Positions 16,817 to 25,183 of a stretch of DNA of 28,304 nt are shown here, one piece after another. Under the pieces are notes generated by a model, which made no database searches, was not told the origin of the DNA, and worked only from the letters and a program-made list of their open reading frames with translations. Location: positions 1-28,304 of the forward strand of contig CAYRFD010000008.1 in assembly GCA_964423475.1 (NCBI GenBank), in the 5' to 3' direction. The position numbers and the translations under genes are program-made. The stretch comes from JAUPVN01 sp964423475 (GTDB lineage: Bacteria > Patescibacteriota > Saccharimonadia > Saccharimonadales > CAIOMD01). Numbering within the stretch: the first letter of the stretch is position 1; each line of letters begins with the position of its first letter.

Positions 16817-17125
16817 TTATGGCCTATGGAGTGGCGGCGACATTGGGTTTCTTTGTTGCGATGGCCTTTGGCTCTTTAAAACTATACCCTGTAACTCTTT
16901 AAATATAGGAAAATTCTTGTTGGTAGAATATATCTTAGTATTACCTTGCTTTTCGCTTGTTAAAAAACCAACCTTTTCTAAACGCTTTAGCTCACGCTGG
17001 ATATTACCAGCGTCTTCTTTAATTAATTTTGCAAGCCCACGTACATGAGTTTTAAAATCTGGAAACTTTGCATATACCACAATTATTTTGCGTCTTACTC
17101 TTGAAGTTATAAAAACATCTAACAT
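16817..17125 (-). CDS. Winged helix-turn-helix DNA-binding protein (ArsR/TrmB-like)
   Basis: 102 aa from ATG 17125, chosen because MLDVFITSRVRRKI starts the domain; an upstream TTG at 17158 would add 11 residues. The order is a helix, then HVRGLAKLIKEDAGNIQRELKRLEKVGFLTSE (helix-turn-helix recognition region), then the wing KQGNTKIYSTNKNFPIFKEL. This layout is typical of small single-domain transcription regulators. The C-terminal 20 residues (QRPSQQRNPMSPPLHRP) are Pro/Arg-rich and unlike the rest. No metal-binding Cys is seen. It is encoded divergently from priA and upstream of rpsU. The target is unknown. Confidence 0.75.
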   Translation of the reverse strand: MLDVFITSRVRRKIIVVYAKFPDFKTHVRGLAKLIKEDAGNIQRELKRLEKVGFLTSEKQGNTKIYSTNKNFPIFKELQGIVLKSQRPSQQRNPMSPPLHRP

Positions 17126-17176
17126 ATATTTATTTATCCATTGTTTATAGAACAACAATAATTATAGCTACTTAAA

Positions 17177-17231
17177 TAGCATTTGTAAAACATAAAATTA
17201 ATTTTAGCGTATTATTTGTATATATGACTTA
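17177..17231 (+). repeat. 55-base sequence identical to 17332-17386 (left flank of the gap)
   Basis: Identical, base for base, to the 55 bases right after the N run, including the priA start codon (ATG at 17224). This is the pattern produced when two contigs overlapping by one assembly k-mer are joined with a fixed N spacer. Confidence 0.95.
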
Positions 17232-17331
17232 NNNNNNNNNNNNNNNNNNNNNNNNNNNNNNNNNNNNNNNNNNNNNNNNNNNNNNNNNNNNNNNNNNNNN
17301 NNNNNNNNNNNNNNNNNNNNNNNNNNNNNNN
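17232..17331. other. Assembly gap, 100 N
   Basis: Exactly 100 unknown bases. Because both flanks end in the same 55-mer, the true sequence probably has no gap: removing the N run and one copy (155 bases) gives a continuous wHTH-priA intergenic region. Confidence 0.95.
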
Positions 17332-17386
17332 TAGCATTTGTAAAACATAAAATTAATTTTAGCGTATTATTTGTATATATGACTTA
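17332..17386 (+). repeat. 55-base sequence identical to 17177-17231 (right flank of the gap)
   Basis: Second copy of the 55-mer; this copy leads into the complete priA. It contains TATTAT (17365-17370) 8 bases before the ATG, the probable priA -10 box. Confidence 0.95.
17365..17370 (+). promoter_or_regulatory. -10 box of a probable leaderless priA promoter
   Basis: TATTAT followed by 8 bases and ATG at 17379. No Shine-Dalgarno. The -35 region is weak. The same box occurs in the left copy of the duplicated 55-mer. Confidence 0.45.
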
Positions 17387-19298
17387 CGTAGAGATATCTG
17401 TAGCCGGGCAACACACCAATCACCAATATTTTACATATAGTAGCAACAAACCCCTTAATGTTGGGCAAATTGTGGCGGTTATGTATGGTAAAAAACAAGC
17501 ATACGGTATTGTTTGTAGCACAGTAAAAAAACCTACTTTTGCAGTTAAACCAGTGGTAGAAGTAACTGCTTTTACGCTCCCCACTACAAGTATTTTGCTA
17601 CTTCATTGGCTAGAACAGTATTATCCATATCAATACGGAGAGCTAGCCCAACTATTTATACCGCCAAACATATCTGTTAACGCCCGCAAAACAATAAAAC
17701 CAGACACCGCAGAACAGCCACAATTGGCAAAATTAACTTTTACCAAAGATCAGCAAACAGCTTTTAATAAGATTCAAGAGTCTTATCATGTTTTATTACA
17801 CGGCGATACAGGCACCGGTAAAACCCTGGTGTTTTTAAGAGAAGCTCAAAAAATACTAAACAACAACCAGTCTGTACTCATATTAACCCCAGAGATTGGC
17901 CTAACCCCGCAACTAGAAGTATCTATAAAGCAAAACTGCAATGCCCCGCTGTTTACTACTCATTCACAAATGACACCAGCAGCCAGAAAAAAAGTATGGA
18001 TGCAAGCCTACGCAAGCAACACACCGGCAGTATATCTTGGACCTCGCTCTAGCCTATTCTTGCCATTTAAAAATCTTGGTTTAATAGTAATAGACGAGTC
18101 ACACGATAGCTCGTTTGATAATATGCAGTCACCAAAATACCATGGGCTTTACGTAGCAGCCAAACTGGCCAATATTCATAAAGCACGTTTTATACAAAGT
18201 TCTGCCACACCAAACGTAACAGATTACGTACATGCTGTAGCAAAAAAAGTACCAATTTTACGCATGCAGCAAATGCCCCTAAAAAACACTCCAGCAAATG
18301 GCCAAATAATAGATATGACAAATAAAGATAACCTGTCATCTAACCAACTTTTCTCTGAGCCACTTTTAAAAGCACTTACACAAACTATTCAGGCTAACAA
18401 ACAAAGCTTATTGTTCTTAAACAAAAGGGGCACGGCCCGAATTGTACAATGCGCAAGCTGCGGCGCAGTTAAAGAATGCCCAAGTTGTAATCTTGCCTTA
18501 ACCTACCACCATAATACAAACAAACTATTGTGCCATCAGTGCAATTATAGCGAGCTTGCCCAACCAAGCTGTTACAACTGTGGTAGCACCAATTTGCTTT
18601 ACACAAGCCCCGGCACAAAAGCCGTAGAAAGAGACCTAGCCAAGATGTTCCCAAGCGCCAAAATAGCAAGATTTGATATAGACAGCACCAAGCAAGAAAT
18701 GTTAGCCCAACGCATAAACGAAATAAAGCAAGGTAATATAGATATAATTGTTGGCACTCAGTTAATAACCAAGGGCCTAGACCTGCCATATTTAGGTTTG
18801 GTTGGCATATTAAATGCCGATACTACCCTACAGTTGCCAGATTATCATGCAGAAGAAAGGGCTTTTCAGCAACTATATCAGGTAAGCGGCCGGGTTGGGC
18901 GCGGGCATAGTGCAGATAATAAATTTATTATTCAAACAAGATTACCAGAACACCCTGTAATTAAATCTGCTCTAGCAAGAGATTGGCCAAATTTTTACAA
19001 ATACGAAACCTCTAAAAGAAAGCAATATAACTACCCACCATTTTGCTATTTATCTCTGTTAAAAATAACCAAAAAAACTTCTGCAAGTGCGCAAAAAGCT
19101 TCGCAAAAAGCGTTGCAAGTGTTACAACAAAAACATATCATTACACTTGGGCCATCACCCAGTTTTTATGCAACCAAAAATGGCTACGTTACTTGGCAAA
19201 TTATTGCAAAATCACCACATAGGCAGCAGCTATTAACCGCGCTAAGGCAACTCTCTACAGATTGGTCTGTAGATATGGATGCCACTAGCACTCTTTAA
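17379..19298 (+). CDS. priA: Primosomal protein N' (PriA replication-restart helicase)
   Basis: 639 aa, shorter than the roughly 730 aa of E. coli PriA. Unwinds and reloads the replisome at stalled forks. Order: N-terminal 3'-DNA-binding domain (YFTYSSNKPLNVGQIVAVMYGKKQ), a reduced winged-helix part, Walker A GDTGTGKT (142-149), TPEIGLTPQL (170-179), DESH Walker B (239-242), SSATP (274-278), eight zinc cysteines at 358, 361, 367, 370, 385, 388, 398 and 401, GTQLITKGLDLP (motif V) and QVSGRVGRG (motif VI). All catalytic motifs are intact. The gene begins 47 bases after the assembly gap. The 55-mer overlap indicates that its 5' end is complete. Confidence 0.96.
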   Translation: MTYVEISVAGQHTNHQYFTYSSNKPLNVGQIVAVMYGKKQAYGIVCSTVKKPTFAVKPVVEVTAFTLPTTSILLLHWLEQYYPYQYGELAQLFIPPNISVNARKTIKPDTAEQPQLAKLTFTKDQQTAFNKIQESYHVLLHGDTGTGKTLVFLREAQKILNNNQSVLILTPEIGLTPQLEVSIKQNCNAPLFTTHSQMTPAARKKVWMQAYASNTPAVYLGPRSSLFLPFKNLGLIVIDESHDSSFDNMQSPKYHGLYVAAKLANIHKARFIQSSATPNVTDYVHAVAKKVPILRMQQMPLKNTPANGQIIDMTNKDNLSSNQLFSEPLLKALTQTIQANKQSLLFLNKRGTARIVQCASCGAVKECPSCNLALTYHHNTNKLLCHQCNYSELAQPSCYNCGSTNLLYTSPGTKAVERDLAKMFPSAKIARFDIDSTKQEMLAQRINEIKQGNIDIIVGTQLITKGLDLPYLGLVGILNADTTLQLPDYHAEERAFQQLYQVSGRVGRGHSADNKFIIQTRLPEHPVIKSALARDWPNFYKYETSKRKQYNYPPFCYLSLLKITKKTSASAQKASQKALQVLQQKHIITLGPSPSFYATKNGYVTWQIIAKSPHRQQLLTALRQLSTDWSVDMDATSTL

Positions 19299-19308
19299 AT
19301 ACCTCTGT

Positions 19309-19314
19309 TATACT
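19309..19314 (+). promoter_or_regulatory. -10 box of a probable leaderless def promoter
   Basis: TATACT, then 7 bases, then the def ATG at 19322. It lies in the 23-base gap after priA. No Shine-Dalgarno; the -35 is not convincing. Confidence 0.5.
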
Positions 19315-19321
19315 AATTATT

Positions 19322-19903
19322 ATGTCTAAAACACCTAAAGATACCATCATAACCCTACCAAACCCCCACCTAAGGCAACGATCGCAAAAAGTTGGTGTAA
19401 TAACACAGCAAACGCACGGTTATATAAACCAAATGGTTGCAGCCACCCTAGACTGGGAGGCAAGCCGAAATCACGAACTAGGAATAGCCCTTGCCGCTAT
19501 ACAAATAGATCTTAAACTAAGAATAATTATAATAAGAGAAGATTTTGAAGATAAAAACAATAAAAATTTTACAATTTTAATTAACCCTGTAATTACAAAA
19601 TACGAGGGCGATATAGTAGAAGATTACGAAGGCTGTTTAAGTATTAAAGATATTTACGGTAAAGTACCCCGTTACAATAAAGTAAGAGTTAAGGCTACAG
19701 ATATAAATGGCAAAGAAACCCGTCTTAGTGCAGATGGTTTTATTGCCAGAGTCTTGCAGCACGAGGTAGACCACACTAACGGTAAAGTATTTATAGATCA
19801 CATAAAAGATTCACCAAAAGCATTTTACCATCTAGACAACGATGGCCAATTAACACCTTTAAACTATGAACAAGAAATTGCCAACAGTACTATTCTTTGG
19901 TAA
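19322..19903 (+). CDS. def: Peptide deformylase
   Basis: 193 aa. Removes the formyl group from initiator N-formylmethionine. Motif 1 reads GIALAAIQ (54-61; the usual form is GxGLAAxQ, so the third residue is Ala not Gly), motif 2 EGCLS (103-107, metal Cys), motif 3 HEVDH (147-151, two metal His and catalytic Glu). These make it an active-looking metalloenzyme with one relaxed motif. Residues after about 160 form an extended C-terminal tail. The last 38 bases overlap the start of fmt in another frame, so the two products, which act on the same formyl group at opposite ends of its life, are co-translated. Confidence 0.94.
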   Translation: MSKTPKDTIITLPNPHLRQRSQKVGVITQQTHGYINQMVAATLDWEASRNHELGIALAAIQIDLKLRIIIIREDFEDKNNKNFTILINPVITKYEGDIVEDYEGCLSIKDIYGKVPRYNKVRVKATDINGKETRLSADGFIARVLQHEVDHTNGKVFIDHIKDSPKAFYHLDNDGQLTPLNYEQEIANSTILW

Positions 19904-20801
19904 TGAACAGATTGCCACCGGCATATCAAGTTCTGCCATTACTATTAAATCTTTAATAGATGCTAACTATAGTGTACAAGCTAATGTTGTACATAATGCA
20001 ACAAATAATAGAAGAAACAAAAAAATAACAGATAACATTACTGTAGCCGAACAAAATAATGTTTCGGTAATTGTTAACCCTAGCAATCAAGATTTATTGT
20101 TATTTATACAACAAAACAATCCTGATATAGGGGTGTTGGTAGCTTATGGCAAAATTATTCCTCAAAACGTAATAGATATGTTCAAATTTGGCATTGTAAA
20201 CATCCACCCATCTTTATTGCCTCTACACAGGGGCCCTACTCCAATAGAAAGTGTAATTTTACAAAACAGTAAAAATACTGGTGTTTCTGTAATGAGCCTA
20301 TCTGCAAAAATGGACGCCGGGCCAATTATAGCCCAAAAAGAACTACCTTTAAACGGTTCAGAATCTAAAAAGCAAATTGCAGAATCTTTATTATCTTTAG
20401 GCAGCCAACTTTTACTGTCTGCTATTCCTAAACTTATTGATGGTACGCTACTGCCTACTAAACAAATAGAAAGCTTAGCATCGTACGATAACAAAATATC
20501 TAAACAAGATGGCATAATTAACCCCCAAAAAACCGCAGATGGCCTAGAAAAAGAAGTTAGAGCATACTTGGGTTGGCCGGGGAGCCGTTTAGAGGTGCAT
20601 GGCACGTGGCTTACCGTTACAAAAGCCAGTACTAGCAAAATACCCACTATTAAAGGCATTTTAACGCTTAAAGACGGCCAGTTACTTTACGGATGTAACG
20701 GCGGTAGCCTTAAAATTGAACAAATAAAACCTTCTGGTAAAAAAGAAATGAGCGCTGCCGCATTTTGTAACGGTTACGCTCATTTGCTAAACAAACAATA
20801 A
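19866..20801 (+). CDS. fmt: Methionyl-tRNA formyltransferase
   Basis: 311 aa. Transfers a formyl group from 10-formyl-tetrahydrofolate to Met-tRNA-fMet. N-terminal Rossmann domain KLPTVLFFGNEQIA; catalytic N112 and H114 in VNIHPSLLPLHRGPTPI (110-127; many homologues have SLLPxxRGAAPI), and catalytic D150 in SAKMDAGPIIAQ. The C-terminal OB-like domain has VRAYLGWPGSRLEV (about 231-244). The ATG at 19866 lies inside def (38-base overlap), expected to give translational coupling. It ends 2 bases before the convergent gene at 20804, and I see no terminator hairpin between them. Confidence 0.95.
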   Translation: MNKKLPTVLFFGNEQIATGISSSAITIKSLIDANYSVQANVVHNATNNRRNKKITDNITVAEQNNVSVIVNPSNQDLLLFIQQNNPDIGVLVAYGKIIPQNVIDMFKFGIVNIHPSLLPLHRGPTPIESVILQNSKNTGVSVMSLSAKMDAGPIIAQKELPLNGSESKKQIAESLLSLGSQLLLSAIPKLIDGTLLPTKQIESLASYDNKISKQDGIINPQKTADGLEKEVRAYLGWPGSRLEVHGTWLTVTKASTSKIPTIKGILTLKDGQLLYGCNGGSLKIEQIKPSGKKEMSAAAFCNGYAHLLNKQ

Positions 20802-20803
20802 AA

Positions 20804-21163
20804 TTAAGCAGCCGCAGGTGGTTGCTGTTGGCCCTGACCAACCTGACCTTGTTGCGATGCAGAAGCAGCTAAAATTTGCGGTGCATTGGTTTTAACTTCT
20901 CCTTTTAGCTTTTCTAACTCATCTTTAACTACTTGCTTATAGTTAGGTGCATTGGTTTCTAGCCATTTTAAAGCACCAGCCTGATCATTTGCGTTCATAA
21001 AGCCTTCAAATTCTTGCAATTGAGCATCTGTAAGGCCACTAGCTAGTACTGTTCCCACGCGCATCTCTAGTGTTTCTATTATTTGCTCTATTAAGGCCTT
21101 TTTTTCGTCTTCTGATAATGCAGCTAGGCCTAGCTCTGCTAATAAATCGTTGTCTATCTTCAT
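20804..21163 (-). CDS. DUF5663-like small protein
   Basis: 119 aa, no membrane segment. Opening LLAELGLAALSEDEKKALIEQIIETLEMRVG, then LTDAQLQEFEGFMNANDQAGALKWLETNAPNYKQVV, fits a helical domain common in Patescibacteria that I associate with DUF5663 (recalled family, moderate certainty). The C-terminal 25 residues are Gln/Gly/Pro/Ala-rich and disordered. Function unknown. Good Shine-Dalgarno AAAGGA and its own promoter. It lies downstream of infB on the same strand and tail-to-tail with fmt. Confidence 0.8.
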   Translation of the reverse strand: MKIDNDLLAELGLAALSEDEKKALIEQIIETLEMRVGTVLASGLTDAQLQEFEGFMNANDQAGALKWLETNAPNYKQVVKDELEKLKGEVKTNAPQILAASASQQGQVGQGQQQPPAAA

Positions 21164-21197
21164 ATTTGATCCTTTAACCGTTAATGGTAATGGTACT

Positions 21198-21224
21198 ATT
21201 ATAGCATTAATTTTTTAATATCAA
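21198..21224 (-). promoter_or_regulatory. Candidate promoter of the DUF5663-like gene
   Basis: Minus strand TTGATA (21219-21224) and TATAAT (21198-21203) with a short 15-base spacer. The leader would be about 28 bases and include AAAGGA. Confidence 0.45.
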
Positions 21225-21232
21225 GATATAAA

Positions 21233-23005
21233 TTATAATGAACGTTCGTGTATTTCAGAGGTGTAAAGATCTATTCTATCGCCCTCTTCTATTTCTAAAC
21301 GAGAGGTTGTTTCTAGGCTTATTCCACAAAGTTGGCCAAGAGGCACCTGTTTTGTTTCTGTAGGCCCATGCTTAAGCATAACCACGGGCAAATCTGCAGC
21401 AATCACCTTATCTTTTCTGTATATTGTAGCCAAACTTGGTATAACTAATTGGCCTTTGCTAACTTCTCCACCACAAATTAGTTCGTTTTTAGATGTTTTA
21501 AATACGGCTTTTACAACCAAACTACCTTGCTGAGTAACAATTTCTTCTGGCAGTAATAAATTACTCATCTCTTTACGAGCGTCATCTATTAGCTCGTAAA
21601 TAACTTTATACAATCTAACACTTACGTTTTCGCGCATGGTTATTTGTTTTACGTTTTGAGGCATAGAAACATCAAAACCGTATATAACAGCCTTAGTAGT
21701 TGATGCCATTCTTACATCGTTTTCTGTTACCGAACCCACGCTAGAGCCAACAATTCTAACAGATACTTCATCTGTGTCTAATGTCTTTAATGTATCTATA
21801 ACAGATGTAAGAGACCCTTGCACATCTGCTTTTACAACAATATTAAACTCTTGTTGTTGGGTTTTTTGGTTAATTAATCGAATAAGTTCTTTGCTCGACA
21901 TAGCAGAGCTACCCATGCTATTTTTATGATCAATGCCATATTGGCTAGATAATGTTCGTGCTAGCTTTTCATTTTTTACAACAGTAAAGCTTTCTCCAAA
22001 CTCTGGTAAGGCCTTAAAACCAGTTACTACCACTGGTGCAGATGGAGAGGCAGTTTTTACTGGCGTTGTAGATGTTGTAGATTGTAAAATTCGTACCTTT
22101 GCGTACGTGTCTCCTGCAACCATAAAATCTCCAACGTTTAAAACACCCTGTTCTACCAATGCTACTGCAATGGGCCCCTTACCGTGTTCCATATGAGATT
22201 CTATAATTAAACCTTCTGCCGGTACATCGTAATCTGCTTTTAGTTCTTCTATATCGGCCACTAGTAACACCATATCTAGCAACTTGTCTAAACCTTCTTT
22301 AGTTTTAGAAGAAACAGGCACAATTATTGTATCGCCACCCCAATCTTCTGGTAACATCTCTTGTTCGGCTAATTGTTGTTTAACAAGCTCTATATTGGCG
22401 GCTGGTTTATCTATTTTTGTAACAGCAACAACCATGTGTACGCCAGCTTTTCGTGCAAACCTAATGGCCTCTAGGGTTTGTGGCTTAATACCGTCATCGG
22501 CTGCAATCACAATTATTGCTACATCTGTAAGCCTAGCACCGTGTTCACGCAAGGCGGCAAAAGCCTCGTGCCCAGGTGTGTCTAAAAAGGTAATTTTTCT
22601 ATCTTTATGAACAACCTGATACGCAGATATGTGTTGAGTAATTCCCCCGGCCTCTTTATCTACAACACTGCTACTTCTAATTACATCTAATAGGCTGGTT
22701 TTACCGTGGTCTACGTGGCCCATCACAGCTACAACCGGTGGGCGCTGAGATGCATTAGCAGAAACATTACGTACCCTTGTTGCCAAAGTATCAGCAACAA
22801 GATCTGTTTTTTTAACAACAAGTTCTATATCTAGGCCAAGCTCGTCTTTAATTATATTGGCTGTATCGGCATCTATGGTTTCGTTTATTGTTACCATTAT
22901 GCCATTTTTAAATAACTCTAATATTAGTTTACTTGCCGGTAAAGTAAGCTTATCGGCCAGCGCGCCAACTGTAATGTGCTCGTCTATCTCTATTGTTCGT
23001 GCCAT
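21233..23005 (-). CDS. infB: Translation initiation factor IF-2 (short form)
   Basis: 590 aa, lacking the long N-terminal extension of E. coli IF-2. Brings fMet-tRNA to the 30S subunit. The N-terminal IF2N-like helical domain (residues about 1-60) is followed by the GTPase: G1 GHVDHGKT (96-103), G2 GGITQ (120-124), G3 DTPGH (142-146), G4 TKID (196-199; usually NKID), G5 near VPVSSKTKEG. Domains II to IV follow, with a typical C-terminal fMet-tRNA-binding beta barrel (GGEVSKGQLVIPS, ...RIDLYTSEIHERSL). Shine-Dalgarno AAGGAG 8 bases before ATG 23005. Downstream of rpsA on the same strand. Confidence 0.97.
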   Translation of the reverse strand: MARTIEIDEHITVGALADKLTLPASKLILELFKNGIMVTINETIDADTANIIKDELGLDIELVVKKTDLVADTLATRVRNVSANASQRPPVVAVMGHVDHGKTSLLDVIRSSSVVDKEAGGITQHISAYQVVHKDRKITFLDTPGHEAFAALREHGARLTDVAIIVIAADDGIKPQTLEAIRFARKAGVHMVVAVTKIDKPAANIELVKQQLAEQEMLPEDWGGDTIIVPVSSKTKEGLDKLLDMVLLVADIEELKADYDVPAEGLIIESHMEHGKGPIAVALVEQGVLNVGDFMVAGDTYAKVRILQSTTSTTPVKTASPSAPVVVTGFKALPEFGESFTVVKNEKLARTLSSQYGIDHKNSMGSSAMSSKELIRLINQKTQQQEFNIVVKADVQGSLTSVIDTLKTLDTDEVSVRIVGSSVGSVTENDVRMASTTKAVIYGFDVSMPQNVKQITMRENVSVRLYKVIYELIDDARKEMSNLLLPEEIVTQQGSLVVKAVFKTSKNELICGGEVSKGQLVIPSLATIYRKDKVIAADLPVVMLKHGPTETKQVPLGQLCGISLETTSRLEIEEGDRIDLYTSEIHERSL

Positions 23006-23030
23006 CCGATAAGCTCCTTATTTTATTGTT

Positions 23031-23087
23031 GTTTTTGGCGGGCTACTTTTTGCTTGGTTGCAACAAACGTAATACCCGCTCAAAAAC
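23031..23087 (-). other. Long imperfect hairpin between rpsA and infB
   Basis: GTTTTTGGCGGG at 23031-23042 pairs with CCCGC(T)CAAAAAC at 23075-23087, 12 base pairs with one bulged base and a 32-base loop. It is not followed by a T-run on the minus strand, so it is not an obvious terminator. It could be a processing or stability element separating the rpsA and infB reading frames. Confidence 0.6.
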
Positions 23088-23104
23088 AAACAGTTTACTA
23101 TTAT

Positions 23105-24163
23105 TTAACTCTTAAGACTTAGGGCAATTTTGCGGGCTTCTTTGTTAATCTCTAAAACCTTAAATTGCTTTTTTTCGTTTAGGTTAAATATCTTTTCTGG
23201 GTCTACGGCGTCGTCTTGGCTGGCCGCAATTTCCGATACGTGTACTAAGGCCTCTACGGCTGGTGTAAGCTGTACAAAGGCACCAAATGGCGTTATACGG
23301 GTAATTGTTCCTTCAACGGTTTGGCCTTTTTTAAACTTTTCTACATCTTGCATCCATGGGTCTTCTGTTAACTGCTTAATACTTAAGCTTAAGCGGTCTT
23401 TATCGGCTGCAATAACTTTAGCTTTAATTCTTTCGCCATTTTTAACGTATTTTTTAGGGTCTTCTACGCGTTCCCAAGATATCTCAGAAATATGAACAAG
23501 CCCCTCTATACCATCTACGTTTATAAAAGCACCAAAATCTATTACTCCTGTAACTGTGCCCTCAACCACATCACCAACGTTAAGCTCGGCAAAACGTGCT
23601 TGCATGTCGTCTTTAATGGCTGCCTTTTCGCTAAAGATAAGTTTATTATCTTTGCGGCTGGCATCTAATATACGTACACGCAGTGGCTTGTTAATAAGCG
23701 AGTTTAGCTTTTGCAAAATTTCGTCTTTATCTGCACCTGTAACACGTGGGTAATGATCAGCACTTAGTTGGCTAACTGGCATAAAGCCTCTTATACCTTC
23801 TAGTTCTATTAGCAAACCACCCCTGTTGGCGTCATAAGCTATAACCTCTATTACCTCTTGAGATTCTGATACTCGAGCTAGTTCGTCCCAGCCTCTGTCT
23901 TTAACGGCTTTTCTTAAGCTTAATAGTGCGTAGCCTTCGTCCATTTCTGGGTCTACAACACTAGCGCTAACCACTTGGCCAACATCTAATTTTTGGCCAC
24001 CAATCTCTCGCCTTAGTACCACACCTATACCGTGAGGGCCTAAATCCATCCAAATTTCATGTTTTTTAATTTTGGTAACTGTAGCTTCTACAACATCACC
24101 GGGTTTTAACGGAACAGCATCAAACTGTTCTAACAGATCGTCCATCGTTACTTTAGTTGACAT
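23105..24163 (-). CDS. rpsA: Ribosomal protein S1 (four S1 domains)
   Basis: 352 aa from ATG 24163, chosen for its Shine-Dalgarno TAAGGAG (24171-24177) 7 bases upstream; an in-frame ATG at 24214 has no ribosome site. Four S1 OB-fold RNA-binding repeats: about residues 19-85 (GDVVEATVTKI), 101-182 (GLLIELEGIRGFMPVSQL), 195-264 (VGDVVEGTVTGVIDFGAFINV) and 279-350 (KGQTVEGTITRITPFGAFVQL). Repeats 3 and 4 are closest to consensus. It helps mRNA bind the 30S subunit. E. coli S1 has six domains; four is common elsewhere. The leader contains an exact complement of the Shine-Dalgarno, which suggests self-regulation. Confidence 0.93.
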   Translation of the reverse strand: MSTKVTMDDLLEQFDAVPLKPGDVVEATVTKIKKHEIWMDLGPHGIGVVLRREIGGQKLDVGQVVSASVVDPEMDEGYALLSLRKAVKDRGWDELARVSESQEVIEVIAYDANRGGLLIELEGIRGFMPVSQLSADHYPRVTGADKDEILQKLNSLINKPLRVRILDASRKDNKLIFSEKAAIKDDMQARFAELNVGDVVEGTVTGVIDFGAFINVDGIEGLVHISEISWERVEDPKKYVKNGERIKAKVIAADKDRLSLSIKQLTEDPWMQDVEKFKKGQTVEGTITRITPFGAFVQLTPAVEALVHVSEIAASQDDAVDPEKIFNLNEKKQFKVLEINKEARKIALSLKS

Positions 24164-24170
24164 ATATTTA

Positions 24171-24229
24171 CTCCTTATTTGATATATTTCTGAGTCATGT
24201 TTGGCACTAATCACCCGGACGTTAAGGAG
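24171..24229 (-). promoter_or_regulatory. rpsA leader with Shine-Dalgarno/anti-Shine-Dalgarno pair
   Basis: On the minus strand CUCCUUA (24229-24223) is exactly complementary to UAAGGAG (24177-24171), with 45 bases between. Pairing would hide the rpsA ribosome site. S1 is known to control its own translation in E. coli; a similar mechanism here is inference. Confidence 0.5.
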
Positions 24230-24263
24230 ATTATGCTACCAAGATAACTTACAGATTAAACAC

Positions 24264-24292
24264 AGTATAACGCATTACCACCGCAAGTGCAA
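24264..24292 (-). promoter_or_regulatory. rpsA promoter
   Basis: Minus strand TTGCAC (24287-24292), 17-base spacer, TATACT (24264-24269). Start near 24257 gives a leader of about 94 bases that contains the anti-Shine-Dalgarno. Confidence 0.6.
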
Positions 24293-24349
24293 CAGATATA
24301 AAACTTTATTAACTTAACAATCTACTAATTTATAACAAATATTTTGTGC

Positions 24350-24355
24350 TACAAT
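24350..24355 (+). promoter_or_regulatory. -10 box of a probable leaderless promoter (ROK gene)
   Basis: TACAAT followed by 6 bases and ATG at 24362. No Shine-Dalgarno and a weak -35. Divergent from the rpsA promoter. Confidence 0.45.
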
Positions 24356-24361
24356 TTATAT

Positions 24362-25183
24362 ATGATTTTAGCTATAGACATTGGCGGCACAAAAACACTA
24401 GTAGCCCCCTGCGACAATAACGGTAAACCTGTTTCTGAACACAAGTTTCCTACCCCCCAAAGTTACGATAAATTTAAAAAAGAATTAGCTGCTGTTATTG
24501 CAACAATTACAACAGATTATTCTCTGTTAGTTGTGGCCGCTCCGGGCAAAATTAATCGTAAAGATGGGTCTGTAATTAGGTTTGGTAACCTGCCCTGGCA
24601 AAACGTGCCTCTTAAAGAAGACTTGCATAAAATTACAGGCAAAACTGTACTTATAGATAACGATGCCAACCTAGCTGGGCTTTCAGAGGCAAATCGTATT
24701 AAACCATTGCCACATATTGCGCTTTACATAACCATTAGCACCGGCATTGGCACCGGTATAATAAAAGATGGCGTTATAGACCCAGACTTTGCAGATTCAG
24801 AGGGCGGCGCCATGTTGTTTGAACACGATGGCCAATTGCTAAGGTGGGAACAAATAGAAAGTGGAAAAGCAATTGTAGCCCAATACGGCAAAAGAGCCTC
24901 AGATCTTAACAGTAAGGCCGCCTGGAACGATATTGCCAGATGGTTTGCCATTGGCATAGTAAACCTAGCAACTGTTTTAGAACCAGATGTTGTTATAATT
25001 GGTGGCGGTGTTGGCACCCACTTTAACAAATATCAAAGCTATTTAAACAAGCATATTGCTACAATAACTCCAAAATTAGTAGATGTTCCAAAAGTAGTTG
25101 CGGCCCAAGCGCCAGAAGAAGCCGTTATATACGGATGCGCAGAGCTGGCAAAACAATATTATGCAGCCGGTAACAATACCTAA
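24362..25183 (+). CDS. ROK-family sugar kinase
   Basis: 273 aa from ATG 24362, giving MILAIDIGGTKT; the in-frame ATG 18 bases earlier lies before the predicted start of transcription. DIGGTKTLVAPCD (5-17) is the phosphate-1 loop, DNDANLAGLSEA carries the catalytic Asp, ISTGIGTGIIKDG is phosphate-2 and VVIIGGGVGTHF is the adenosine motif. The zinc motif of most ROK proteins (CxCGxxGCxE after the catalytic region) is missing; that place reads EGGAMLFEHDGQLLRWEQIESG. It phosphorylates a sugar such as glucose or an amino sugar, but the substrate cannot be read from the sequence. The stop lies 23 bases inside the next gene. Confidence 0.85.
   Translation: MILAIDIGGTKTLVAPCDNNGKPVSEHKFPTPQSYDKFKKELAAVIATITTDYSLLVVAAPGKINRKDGSVIRFGNLPWQNVPLKEDLHKITGKTVLIDNDANLAGLSEANRIKPLPHIALYITISTGIGTGIIKDGVIDPDFADSEGGAMLFEHDGQLLRWEQIESGKAIVAQYGKRASDLNSKAAWNDIARWFAIGIVNLATVLEPDVVIIGGGVGTHFNKYQSYLNKHIATITPKLVDVPKVVAAQAPEEAVIYGCAELAKQYYAAGNNT

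Noticed and set aside
17177..17386. A genuine 55-bp tandem repeat around unknown sequence
   Set aside because: Exact identity, a length equal to a common assembly k-mer and exactly 100 N make a scaffolding artefact far more likely.
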